A DNA stretch of 64,000 nt from NCBI RefSeq assembly GCF_017811155.1, contig NZ_JACVCV010000012.1, positions 62,001-126,000 of the forward strand, given 5' to 3'. The translations under genes were made by a program, and so were the position numbers. This DNA comes from Lunatimonas salinarum (GTDB lineage Bacteria; Bacteroidota; Bacteroidia; Cytophagales; Cyclobacteriaceae). How positions within the stretch are numbered: position 1 is the stretch's first letter; each line of letters starts with the position of its first letter. The notes beneath the pieces are model-generated. The model worked only from the letters and a program-made list of their open reading frames with translations. It was not told the DNA's origin and searched no databases. Below are positions 54,898 through 63,167 of this stretch, in pieces.

Positions 54898-56148
54898 TTG
54901 GATCTATTCGAAAAGTTACAGACCAACCTAGGCCCTTTGGGCAAGCATTCAGGTAGGTCAGAAGGGTATTTTATGTTTCCGAAATTGGAGGGCGAAATAG
55001 CCCCAAGGATGAGGTTTCAGGGAAAGGAAGTGCTTACCTGGAGCTTAAATAATTACCTTGGTCTGGCTAACCATCCGGATGTAAGGAAAGTAGATGCAGA
55101 TGCTGCGGCCAAATGGGGTGCTGCCTATCCAATGGGTGCCCGAATGATGTCCGGACAGACTGATCTGCACGAGAAATTGGAAGATGAACTGGCCAAGTTT
55201 GTAGGCAAAGAGAAGGCCTATGTGCTTAACTACGGTTACCAAGGAATAATGAGCGTCATCGACTCGTTGGTAGATCGAAAGGATGTGATCGTATACGATG
55301 CAGAGTGCCACGCCTGTATTATCGATGCGTTGCGCATGCACATGGGTAAGCGGTTTGTGTATCCTCACAATGACATGGAAAACCTCGAAAAGCAACTAAA
55401 GCGCGCGGAGAGGCTTACGTCCGAAACCGGAGGAGGTATCCTGGTAATTACCGAGGGCGTCTTTGGTATGACCGGCAATATGGGGAATCTCAAAGATATC
55501 GTGGCGTTGAAGCAAAAATATTCCTTCCGAGTATTGGTGGACGATGCCCACGGCTTTGGTACCATGGGGGCCACCGGTGCAGGTGCTGGAGAGGCGCAGG
55601 GCGTTCAGGATGAAATTGACCTTTATTTTTCCACTTTTGCCAAATCCATGGCAGGCATTGGTGGCTTTATAGCCGGTGATGAACAAGTGATATTGTATCT
55701 AAAGTACAATATGAGGTCTCAGATCTTTGCCAAATCGCTTCCCATGATCTATGTAGAAGGGACTCTTAAGCGGTTGGAAATGCTGAGAACCATGCCGGAA
55801 CTGAAAGAAAATCTTTGGAAGGTAGTGAATGCGCTGCAAAACGGACTTCGGGATAAAGGGTTTAGTATAGGGACCACCACGTCTCCTGTCACGCCTGTAG
55901 TTCTTAATGGTACCGTAGGGGAGGCTGCCACGCTTAGTAAGGACCTGCGGGAAAACTACAACATTTTCTGTTCCGTGGTTATTTATCCAGTGGTACCTAA
56001 AGGGATGATCATACTCCGATTAATCCCCACTGCGGTACATTCCTTGGAAGACGTAAAGGAAACCATTGCAGCTTTCGAGGCGATCAAGGAAAAGCTTGCC
56101 AGCGGCTATTATAATCAAACCGAATTAGCAACTTCATTTGGTGAATAA
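54898..56148 (+). CDS. Alpha-oxoamine synthase family PLP enzyme (serine palmitoyltransferase/KBL-like)
   Basis: A 416-residue PLP-dependent enzyme of the KBL/BioF/SPT class, which joins an amino acid to an acyl-CoA with loss of CO2. It starts at TTG; no ATG is near. TWSLNNYLGLANHP (about 47-60), MGARMMSGQTDLHEKLE, VDDAHGFGTMG (about 215-225) with the PLP-contact Asp and His, and STFAKSMAGIGGF (about 248-260) with the likely Schiff-base lysine are visible. Bacteroidetes often use such enzymes for sphingolipid synthesis, but KBL or another activity cannot be excluded. Confidence 0.85.
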   Translation: MDLFEKLQTNLGPLGKHSGRSEGYFMFPKLEGEIAPRMRFQGKEVLTWSLNNYLGLANHPDVRKVDADAAAKWGAAYPMGARMMSGQTDLHEKLEDELAKFVGKEKAYVLNYGYQGIMSVIDSLVDRKDVIVYDAECHACIIDALRMHMGKRFVYPHNDMENLEKQLKRAERLTSETGGGILVITEGVFGMTGNMGNLKDIVALKQKYSFRVLVDDAHGFGTMGATGAGAGEAQGVQDEIDLYFSTFAKSMAGIGGFIAGDEQVILYLKYNMRSQIFAKSLPMIYVEGTLKRLEMLRTMPELKENLWKVVNALQNGLRDKGFSIGTTTSPVTPVVLNGTVGEAATLSKDLRENYNIFCSVVIYPVVPKGMIILRLIPTAVHSLEDVKETIAAFEAIKEKLASGYYNQTELATSFGE

Positions 56149-56192
56149 CCAAAACATCCCATAAACCTTTATAAACTTTAATACTTTTGTCT

Positions 56193-56369
56193 ATGAGCAG
56201 ATTTAGTGAAATCAAGGACTTGGTAATGTCCTTGGAAGCCGATTTCGAGAAATTCTATGAAAAGAAGAACCAAGCAGCGGGTACTCGTGTAAGAAAAGGC
56301 ATGCAGGATTTGAAAAACTTGGCCCAGGATATCCGCAAGGAAGTACAGGATATCAAGAACGCAGAGTGA
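56193..56369 (+). CDS. Histone H1-like small basic protein
   Basis: A 58-residue protein beginning MSRFSEIKDLVMSLEADFEK; the ATG at 56193 is preferred over a TTG at 56187. It is predicted to be helical, with a Lys-rich centre and end (FYEKKNQAAGTRVRKGMQDL, then IRKEVQDIKNAE). It matches the short histone H1/Hc1-like family found in many Bacteroidetes and probably binds DNA. It lies 44 bases after the alpha-oxoamine synthase gene and is followed by a strong terminator. Confidence 0.85.
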   Translation: MSRFSEIKDLVMSLEADFEKFYEKKNQAAGTRVRKGMQDLKNLAQDIRKEVQDIKNAE

Positions 56370-56370
56370 T

Positions 56371-56408
56371 AAAAAAGGACGGTCAGGTTTTCTTGACCGT
56401 CCTTTTTT
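56371..56408. terminator. Bidirectional terminator
   Basis: A 15-bp stem (AAAAAAGGACGGTCA / TGACCGTCCTTTTTT) with loop GGTTTTCT. It ends the histone H1-like transcript on the plus strand (T-run 56403-56410) and, with its A-run read in reverse, the ABC exporter operon on the minus strand, whose last stop is at 56467. Confidence 0.88.
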
Positions 56409-56466
56409 TTGGAAAAGGGAAGGATTTGGCTGTTTTCCAATCCGATACGGGACTACGAGAATTAAG

Positions 56467-57150
56467 TTATTGTTGGATGATATAACCGTCTTCCATTTCG
56501 ATGATGCGGTCGGTGCCCTTTGCGAATTCCGGATCATGGGTTACGATCAGCATGGTTTGATGAAATTCGGATGCAATCTCTTTAAAAATATTAAACACAA
56601 TATCCGAGTTTTTTTTGTCTAGATTACCGGTGGGTTCATCTCCCATAATGATAAGGGGATCGTTCATTAATGCCCGGGCAATGGCCACCCGTTGTTTTTG
56701 CCCACCGGAAAGTTGGTTGGCCTTTTTCAATGCATGATCCTGCATGTCAAAGATGCGTAGTTTATCCATCGCAATTTGTTCCAGTTCCTCGCGGGGTTTT
56801 TGATCAAGTTTCAGTCCGGGAATCATCACGTTTTCTAACACGGAAAATTCATTCAGTAGGTAGTGAAACTGGAATACGAACCCTATCTTCTGATTACGTA
56901 TGGCAGAAAGGTAATTGGCGGATTTTCCGGTGATCAGCTCTTCATCTATGCGGATTTCTCCTTCGTAGTCGGTATCCATGGTAGACATAATGTATAGCAA
57001 CGTGGATTTTCCACACCCAGATTTCCCCATTACGGACACAAACTCCCCCCGAGTCACCCGAAAACTTACATCCTTCAATACCCGTGTTTTGTCGGGGCTA
57101 TAAAAATACTTATTTACGCCATTGGCTTCCAATACAGGTTTTTCTTTCAT
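56467..57150 (-). CDS. ABC transporter ATP-binding protein, LolD/MacB type
   Basis: A 227-residue ATPase. Walker [10 protein letters not shown] (about residues 42-50), the signature [15 protein letters not shown] (about 146-160) and Walker [14 protein letters not shown] (about 164-176) are intact, and the TGNLD ending is typical of LolD/MacB/FtsE-like exporters. It is the last gene of a three-gene minus-strand operon after the adaptor and permease, with a 108-base gap before it. Confidence 0.93.
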   Translation of the reverse strand: MKEKPVLEANGVNKYFYSPDKTRVLKDVSFRVTRGEFVSVMGKSGCGKSTLLYIMSTMDTDYEGEIRIDEELITGKSANYLSAIRNQKIGFVFQFHYLLNEFSVLENVMIPGLKLDQKPREELEQIAMDKLRIFDMQDHALKKANQLSGGQKQRVAIARALMNDPLIIMGDEPTGNLDKKNSDIVFNIFKEIASEFHQTMLIVTHDPEFAKGTDRIIEMEDGYIIQQ

Positions 57151-57258
57151 AATACTTTAGGCATGGTAGATGGAAAAAGCCTGGTTTCCTTTCGACAGAA
57201 ATAGGCGCTGATAAACCTCTCCGTATTCAACGGGCTTGTTCTTGCCGTCGATGCTTTA

Positions 57259-58518
57259 TCATTTGCCGCGGATGATCTCCACGGGATCTACACCACTGGC
57301 CTTCCGTGCAGGGAAATATCCCGCAAAATAGGTGGTGATCAAACTGAAGATCCCCCCTATCACATAGTATCTTGGATTAAAGTCCACCGGGTAGGTTTTT
57401 ACCGTAGGAAGGGCCTCTGTTTCGAAGGGGATTCGCTCTATCCCTAGGCCGGCCAAAAACCCAAATACCAGACCAATAGCCCCTCCAATTATACCAATCG
57501 TCAGTGCTATTGCGATAAAGATGCGGTTTACGTCGGTTCCGGAGAATCCAATAGCCTTTAAGATGGCAATGGTATCCATTTTTTCATAAATCATCATGTT
57601 CAATATATTGTAAATGCCGAAACCAGAAACTACCAGTAGGGTAATTCCAACCGCGTAGCTAATCAACGAACGCACTTGTGTCCCCGTTTCAAATTGGGCG
57701 TTTACTGTCTGAATGTCGTCTGCATCGATCCGAAAGATGTCCCGGTACTCCTCGGCCATAGAAGGAGCGAGGTTAAAGTCGTTTAATTTTACCTGAATAT
57801 CCGTTATGAAAGAGTTTGTTTCTCCCAACATTTTTTGTACCGTACTAATGGAGGCGAAGCTTTGCACGTTATCCAAGTCGCCGAGACCGGATTGAAAATA
57901 ACCCACTACCTTGAGTTGGACACGATTACCCTGTGAAGTGGTCGCCTGAATAACGTCTCCTATGGCGGCCATCATCTTATCAGCCAGACCTTTGCCTAAG
58001 ATAATGCTGTTGGAAGTATTTTTGAGATCCAAGTAATTGCCTTCTGTCACATAGTCTTCGAAGGCAAATAAGCGGGTTTCAGCTTCCACATCAATCCCGT
58101 CGATCACGCCCGTTATGTCAATGGTTCCCACGTTAAAGAACACTTGCGCCGAAAGTTTCGGGGCCACCCCGAGCACCCTCGGATCTTCGTTTAGCGTACG
58201 AATGATCGCTTCGTTGTTGTATAAGTGCTGCCGGGAGGCTGTGGGCTTGATAGAGCGGATGATGTGATAGTAAGCGTCGAATCGCTCGTCAGACTCGATG
58301 GGCTGATTTGGACTTGGTTTTATGTCATTATAAAAACGGATGTGGGGCGTTCTGTTTAGAATCAGGCCATCCAATAATTTATTGAGTCCGTTCATAAAGC
58401 CCAGTAGCGCAACAAACATCGTAATACTGAATACCACTCCGGTCGCTGCAATGGCTGTTTGCTTAAACCTCGCAATCATCAAAGATCGCGCAATGTGGAA
58501 AATCAGATTTAGCTTCAT
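57259..58518 (-). CDS. ABC transporter permease, FtsX/LolC type
   Basis: A 419-residue inner-membrane protein with an N-terminal helix (about 18-40), a large periplasmic domain (about 41-285) and three C-terminal helices. The segment MIYEKMDTIAILKAIGFSGTDV after the second helix and the end PARKASGVDPVEIIRGK match the FtsX family. It overlaps the adaptor gene by 4 bases (ATGA). Together with the adaptor and ATPase it would form a MacAB-like tripartite exporter. The cargo is unknown. Confidence 0.9.
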   Translation of the reverse strand: MKLNLIFHIARSLMIARFKQTAIAATGVVFSITMFVALLGFMNGLNKLLDGLILNRTPHIRFYNDIKPSPNQPIESDERFDAYYHIIRSIKPTASRQHLYNNEAIIRTLNEDPRVLGVAPKLSAQVFFNVGTIDITGVIDGIDVEAETRLFAFEDYVTEGNYLDLKNTSNSIILGKGLADKMMAAIGDVIQATTSQGNRVQLKVVGYFQSGLGDLDNVQSFASISTVQKMLGETNSFITDIQVKLNDFNLAPSMAEEYRDIFRIDADDIQTVNAQFETGTQVRSLISYAVGITLLVVSGFGIYNILNMMIYEKMDTIAILKAIGFSGTDVNRIFIAIALTIGIIGGAIGLVFGFLAGLGIERIPFETEALPTVKTYPVDFNPRYYVIGGIFSLITTYFAGYFPARKASGVDPVEIIRGK

Positions 58519-59603
58519 ATGCCGGGTTTTTTTACGGCGGTGTTTTTATCTATACCAGAAAGAATCTCCGCCTTCTGATAGTCTTTTAACCCAATCTGGA
58601 TTTCCAACGTATCGCCATCCGTAGTCAATACGAATTTGTCCGAAAGAATAAATGACCTGGGAAGAACCAAGGCATTTTCTTTGGTCTGTATAAGTATATT
58701 CGCTTCCAATGTCAGGTTTGGGTACAGCGTGTGAGGTTCGTCAACGAAAACTCCCTCCACGGTAAAGCTTTTGCTGCGTTCATCCATTAGGGGATTGATC
58801 TTGGACACCACTGCTTCAAAGGTCTTTCCACGATAGCTATCCATCGTAACCAAGATTCGCTGTCCCCGTTTGACTTTGGCGATGTCAAATTCGTCTACCT
58901 GCATTTCCAGGATAAATTCCGTATCGCTGCCCAATACGGCCAATGGGGTTTGGGCATTCACCATTTCTCCCTTTTCTTTCAAAAGGGCGTAGACCAGGCC
59001 CTTTACTTCACTCTTGAGGACCAGTTCGCTCTCAAGGGCGGTAGAAATCGCCAGATTGGTAGCGGCACTTCTTTCGTTAAATTCCAGTTCCCTCTTCAGC
59101 TCGACATAGCGGAGTTGGAGCCCCTCATACGTGGCTTTGGAATTTTCAAAAGCCAATAACCGCTGTTCCAATTCAACGGCGGTACCGATTCCCTGACTGC
59201 TTAGCCGCTCTTGCCTTCTGTACAGAAGGGAGTCATTGTGGTACTTTGTTTGGGTATAATTGATGCTGATTTCCAAGTCCTTTAGCTTACTCTCGTTTGC
59301 TTTCCGGTCTGCAAACGCGCGGTTAAGCGCTGCGTTTTCCCGGCTTAACTTGGTCGATTGGTTGTATATGGAAAGAATTGGCGTGCCGACTTCTACCGTG
59401 TCACCTTCTGATACAAATAGTTCCTGAACAGTACCGGTAGCATTAACGTAAGCTTGGTATTGGTATCGGGCCTTAATCAATCCAGAAGCAAAAACGGATT
59501 CCGATAGGTTTTCTATTTGCGGATATGTCTGTTCTTCCGAAGACCCGCAGGAAAACAGGAAAAACCATACCAAGTGCCCATAATGCAAGCTGTTCAATTT
59601 CAT
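58515..59603 (-). CDS. Periplasmic adaptor (HlyD/MacA-like) lipoprotein
   Basis: A 362-residue membrane-fusion protein. Signal: MKLNSLHYGHLVWFFLFSC, acceptor Cys at residue 19. A biotinyl-like half-motif (GTVQELFVSEGDTVEVGTPI, about 58-77) is followed by an alpha-helical hairpin (about 85-195) and the second half-motif (SEVKGLVYALLKEKGEMV). The C-terminal beta-barrel follows, with YRGKTFEAVVSKINP. It is the first gene of the exporter operon and would link the permease to an outer-membrane channel encoded elsewhere. Confidence 0.9.
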   Translation of the reverse strand: MKLNSLHYGHLVWFFLFSCGSSEEQTYPQIENLSESVFASGLIKARYQYQAYVNATGTVQELFVSEGDTVEVGTPILSIYNQSTKLSRENAALNRAFADRKANESKLKDLEISINYTQTKYHNDSLLYRRQERLSSQGIGTAVELEQRLLAFENSKATYEGLQLRYVELKRELEFNERSAATNLAISTALESELVLKSEVKGLVYALLKEKGEMVNAQTPLAVLGSDTEFILEMQVDEFDIAKVKRGQRILVTMDSYRGKTFEAVVSKINPLMDERSKSFTVEGVFVDEPHTLYPNLTLEANILIQTKENALVLPRSFILSDKFVLTTDGDTLEIQIGLKDYQKAEILSGIDKNTAVKKPGI

Positions 59604-59752
59604 GCTGACCAGTTTTATAGGGTGAATTTAGCGTTTAATGGACAGACTTTATAACAATTCATTGGAAATTGAGGGCATTTGAATTTAAAAGTTCCCAAAC
59701 CGGTTTTGCAATTGAATTGGGTATTGGTAACGGGTTGTTTTTTTCCGTGTTC

Positions 59753-59784
59753 GTTGATCGATATTCGGTATTTGCTGACTTTTG
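59753..59784 (+). promoter_or_regulatory. Candidate promoter of ppsA
   Basis: GTTG (59753-59756), a 20-base spacer and GACTTTTG (59777-59784) resemble the Bacteroidetes promoter with one mismatch in the -7 box. Transcription would start near 59790, about 60 bases before the ATG. The rest of the divergent gap 59604-59850 shows no gene. Confidence 0.45.
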
Positions 59785-59850
59785 TCCTGTTTTATTAGAA
59801 AGTTTGGAGTTAAATTGATGCCTATTAGCACACTCCCAAAATAACCTGAT

Positions 59851-62217
59851 ATGGCGACCTTCACGATACCATTTGACACGATCCGAAATACCGAGGTTTC
59901 CTCTGTGGGGGGCAAAAACGCTTCCTTGGGAGAAATGAGGCATGAATTGACTCCCTTGGGTATTCAAATCCCGGACGGATTTGCCACGACGGCGGAAGCC
60001 TTTAGGGACTTTTTGGCTCAAAATGACCTTTCCGAAAAGCTGACCAATCAGCTTCAAAAGCTGGATACCCGCCAATTGAGCAACTTGGCTGAAATAGGAA
60101 GCGCATGCCGCTCCCTGATTGCCTCAGGAAGCTTTCCGGAAAGGATGAAGCAGGATTTTATCTCGGCCTATCGTAGACTGTCCCAAGGTGAGCCCATTTC
60201 CGTTGCTGTCAGAAGTTCTGCTACCGCTGAGGACTTACCTACGGCCAGCTTTGCCGGGCAACACGACAGTTTCCTTAATATTCAAGGGGAAGAAAGCCTG
60301 ATCGCCGCTATTCATCGCTGTTATGTCTCCCTCTTTAACGACCGTGCCATCAAATACCGGATCGACAACGGGTTTGATCACATGCAGGTGTACCTTTCGG
60401 TGGGCGTTCAGCGCATGGTTCGCTCCGACCTGGGCAGTGCGGGAGTCATTTTTTCCATCGATCCGGAGACCGGTTTTGAGAATGTGATCTACCTCACCTC
60501 AGCTTGGGGATTGGGTGAGAATGTGGTTCAGGGTGCCGTAAACCCTGACGAGTTTTATGCGTTCAAGCCATTCATTGGCAAAAAGGGCATCTCCAGCCTG
60601 ATTTATAAAAAAATGGGTGAAAAGGCCCATAAGATGGTCTATTCGAGCGGTGGCGAAAAATCGGTGGTAAACATCAAGACCAGTCCGGCTGAGCAAAACA
60701 GCTTTTCCTTGAATCCGCAGGAAGTAGCGAAACTCGCAGCTTGGAGCCTTCGGATCGAGCAGCATTATGGACTTCCCATGGATATCGAATGGGCAAAGGA
60801 CGGCTTGACCAGCGAATTGTTTATCGTGCAGGCTCGGCCGGAAACGGTTCACGGACAGAAAAAGGACATAACCATCAAGGAATATAAGCTGCATGAAAAG
60901 GTTCCGCCATTGACCAAGGGAAAGGCGGTGGGCACTGCAATCGCAAGCGGTCCGGTTTGTATTGTCAAGTCACTTGCGGATTCGGGTAAAGTGAAGGACG
61001 GTGACATCATCGTGGCCGATATCACCAATCCCGATTGGAACGCGATGTTGCGCAGGGCAATCAGCATTGTAACCAACAAGGGGGGAAGGACCAGCCATGC
61101 GTCGATCGTAGCCAGGGAACTGGGAATCCATGCAGTGGTCGGAACGGGCGATGCCACGGAAAAGCTAAAGGATGGGCAGATGGTTACCGTATCGTGCATA
61201 GAGGGAGATGAGGGAATGGTGTATGATGGGAAGCTGGATTGGTCGGAGAGGGAGGTGAATTTGGGAGTTATGGAGCCTACTGCCACCAAGCCAATGTTTA
61301 TCCTGGCGGATCCGTTTAAAGCTTTTCGGCTATCTTTTTATCCCAACGAAGGAGTGGGCCTGCTCCGCATGGAGTTTATCATAACCAATACCATCCGTAT
61401 TCATCCCATGGCCTTGGTAAACTATGCCATGCTTCCGGAGGGAAATGATAAGCGGGCAATCGCGGCGATTACCCAACACTACGGGGACAAGAAGCGCTAT
61501 TTTGTGGAGACACTCTCGGAGCATTTGGCCATCGTGGCGGCTGCATTCTATCCCAAAGACGTCATTATCCGAATGAGTGATTTCAAGACCAACGAATACG
61601 CCCAACTGATCGGAGGAAAATCCTTCGAGCCGGAGGAAGAAAACCCCATGTTGGGTTTCCGGGGTGCCTCTCGGTATTATAATGAGCGGTACCGGGAAGG
61701 ATTTGGGCTGGAATGTGAGGCGGTCCGGGTGCTGCGGGATGAGCTCGGTTTCACCAATGTGAAGGTCATGATCCCCTTCTGCCGCACGGTGGAGGAGGGC
61801 AGGAGAGTGCTGGAGGTGATGGCTGATTTTGGATTGGAGCGTGGGAAGAATGGGCTGGAGGTCTATGTCATGGCCGAGATACCCAGTAATGTGGTATTGG
61901 CGGAGGCCTTTTCGGAGATTTTTGATGGATTTTCCATAGGATCCAATGACCTCACCCAACTTACCTTGGGGATAGACCGGGACTCGGCCATTGTCGCCGA
62001 TCTGTTTGACGAAAACAACGAGGCTGTCAAGCGCATGCTTGCATCGGTGATCCGTACGGCAAAGGAGAGGGGAAGAAAAATCGGACTGTGCGGGCAGGCA
62101 CCCAGTGACCATCCCGCCTTTGCGCAGTTTTTGGTGGAGCAGGGAATAGACAGCATTTCCTTTAATCCAGATGCATTGCTTAAGGGGATAGAGAATATCC
62201 GACACGCCGAATCGTGA
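59851..62217 (+). CDS. ppsA: Phosphoenolpyruvate synthase
   Basis: A 788-residue three-domain enzyme that converts pyruvate and ATP to phosphoenolpyruvate, AMP and phosphate for gluconeogenesis. The N-terminal ATP-binding domain has VGGKNASLGEM (about 19-29) and VRSSATAEDLPTASFAGQHD (about 117-136). The central phosphohistidine is in GGRTSHASIVARELG (about 410-424). The C-terminal PEP-binding barrel ends with IGLCGQAPSDHP carrying the catalytic cysteine. The length fits PpsA rather than pyruvate phosphate dikinase. Together with aceK it suggests growth on C2/C3 compounds. Confidence 0.97.
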   Translation: MATFTIPFDTIRNTEVSSVGGKNASLGEMRHELTPLGIQIPDGFATTAEAFRDFLAQNDLSEKLTNQLQKLDTRQLSNLAEIGSACRSLIASGSFPERMKQDFISAYRRLSQGEPISVAVRSSATAEDLPTASFAGQHDSFLNIQGEESLIAAIHRCYVSLFNDRAIKYRIDNGFDHMQVYLSVGVQRMVRSDLGSAGVIFSIDPETGFENVIYLTSAWGLGENVVQGAVNPDEFYAFKPFIGKKGISSLIYKKMGEKAHKMVYSSGGEKSVVNIKTSPAEQNSFSLNPQEVAKLAAWSLRIEQHYGLPMDIEWAKDGLTSELFIVQARPETVHGQKKDITIKEYKLHEKVPPLTKGKAVGTAIASGPVCIVKSLADSGKVKDGDIIVADITNPDWNAMLRRAISIVTNKGGRTSHASIVARELGIHAVVGTGDATEKLKDGQMVTVSCIEGDEGMVYDGKLDWSEREVNLGVMEPTATKPMFILADPFKAFRLSFYPNEGVGLLRMEFIITNTIRIHPMALVNYAMLPEGNDKRAIAAITQHYGDKKRYFVETLSEHLAIVAAAFYPKDVIIRMSDFKTNEYAQLIGGKSFEPEEENPMLGFRGASRYYNERYREGFGLECEAVRVLRDELGFTNVKVMIPFCRTVEEGRRVLEVMADFGLERGKNGLEVYVMAEIPSNVVLAEAFSEIFDGFSIGSNDLTQLTLGIDRDSAIVADLFDENNEAVKRMLASVIRTAKERGRKIGLCGQAPSDHPAFAQFLVEQGIDSISFNPDALLKGIENIRHAES

Positions 62218-62300
62218 GGAAAACAAATTCGAAATGGGTAAAAAAACAGCGTTATCCTGTTTTGTTTATGCCATTTGCAATGACGCAGGGCAAACTTCTA

Positions 62301-63167
62301 TCACCTGCTTTCCAAAAACCCATTCATATACCAAATGTGGGGAGCGGATATCAGTGAAACCAACACAAAAAACAGCAGGGTCAGCTCCTGTGTGGTATTG
62401 GTTGGATATAAGATAACAAGTATAATGCCCATTCCAATAATGCTAACCGCCGTAAAGGGTAGCATTCGTAGGAAAAATTGGCTTAACCGGTTGTCGCCTA
62501 GGGAAAATTTTAATGATTGATATTCCTCTGCCATACTCGGAAGTGCATGCCAAAATCCGAAATAAAGGATAAAGCCAACCAATAATGGAAGGTGGAATAA
62601 CAGCGTTCCCAGGGTCAGCATCTCGGCCAAGTAAATGTGGTAATGGATCTGTTTGTTTTTACGTAGTAAAAAAGCTACAGCAACCACACTGGTGCCAAGT
62701 AACAGTAGTCCAACGTCATAAAACCTGCCAATAGCCACTATCGGCGATAATATGGTTTCCGTTTGCTCGAAATTTCCAAGCAAAATTGCGCCAAGATAAA
62801 ACGCCCCTGTACCGAGATAGCAAAAGCCTTTCCCGATCAGCAACCTTTCACGTAGATAATGACTCTGGCCAAAGTGGTATGCGGACATGATCAGGAAAGC
62901 GAACAGGGCAAGCACGGGGATCATAGTCCAAATGAATAGATAGAGTATAATTATCCCGAGGTATTTTAATATAAACCTGGTCAGATCCCGTCGTTGGATA
63001 TGGGGATTAGCCAATAGATGATCCAGGGCGCCATGTGGGATCCCGACCGTAAAAAGAACAAGGGCAAATAGAATCCATTCAAAGGTCTGATTGCCTTCAA
63101 AAAATACCAAATACAGGCCCGCAATGATGAAACCTACTACTTTGCCCCAAATATCAGTGTTTTTCAT
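62301..63167 (-). CDS. blh: Brp/Blh-family beta-carotene 15,15'-dioxygenase
   Basis: A 288-residue integral membrane protein with about eight hydrophobic helices. Conserved histidine motifs of the Brp/Blh family are visible: GIPHGALDH (about residues 42-50), SAYHFGQSHY (about 94-103) and GFWHALPSM (about 204-212), which bind the catalytic iron; PHIWYMN is near the C-terminus. The enzyme splits beta-carotene into two retinal molecules. It overlaps the lycopene cyclase gene by 14 bases, so the two are co-translated. A rhodopsin gene is expected elsewhere in the genome. Confidence 0.93.
   Translation of the reverse strand: MKNTDIWGKVVGFIIAGLYLVFFEGNQTFEWILFALVLFTVGIPHGALDHLLANPHIQRRDLTRFILKYLGIIILYLFIWTMIPVLALFAFLIMSAYHFGQSHYLRERLLIGKGFCYLGTGAFYLGAILLGNFEQTETILSPIVAIGRFYDVGLLLLGTSVVAVAFLLRKNKQIHYHIYLAEMLTLGTLLFHLPLLVGFILYFGFWHALPSMAEEYQSLKFSLGDNRLSQFFLRMLPFTAVSIIGMGIILVILYPTNTTQELTLLFFVLVSLISAPHIWYMNGFLESR

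Noticed and set aside
56182-56189. TACTTTTG as a promoter of the histone H1-like gene
   Set aside because: It fits the -7 consensus but lies only 3 bases before the ATG and has no -33 element at the right distance.
61330-62226. 298-codon antisense frame within ppsA
   Set aside because: It is a shadow of the PEP-binding domain of ppsA, produced by codon bias, with no sensible domain.
62234-62416. Small plus-strand frame between ppsA and blh
   Set aside because: Most of it overlaps the conserved 3' end of blh on the other strand, and its sequence does not look like a folded protein.
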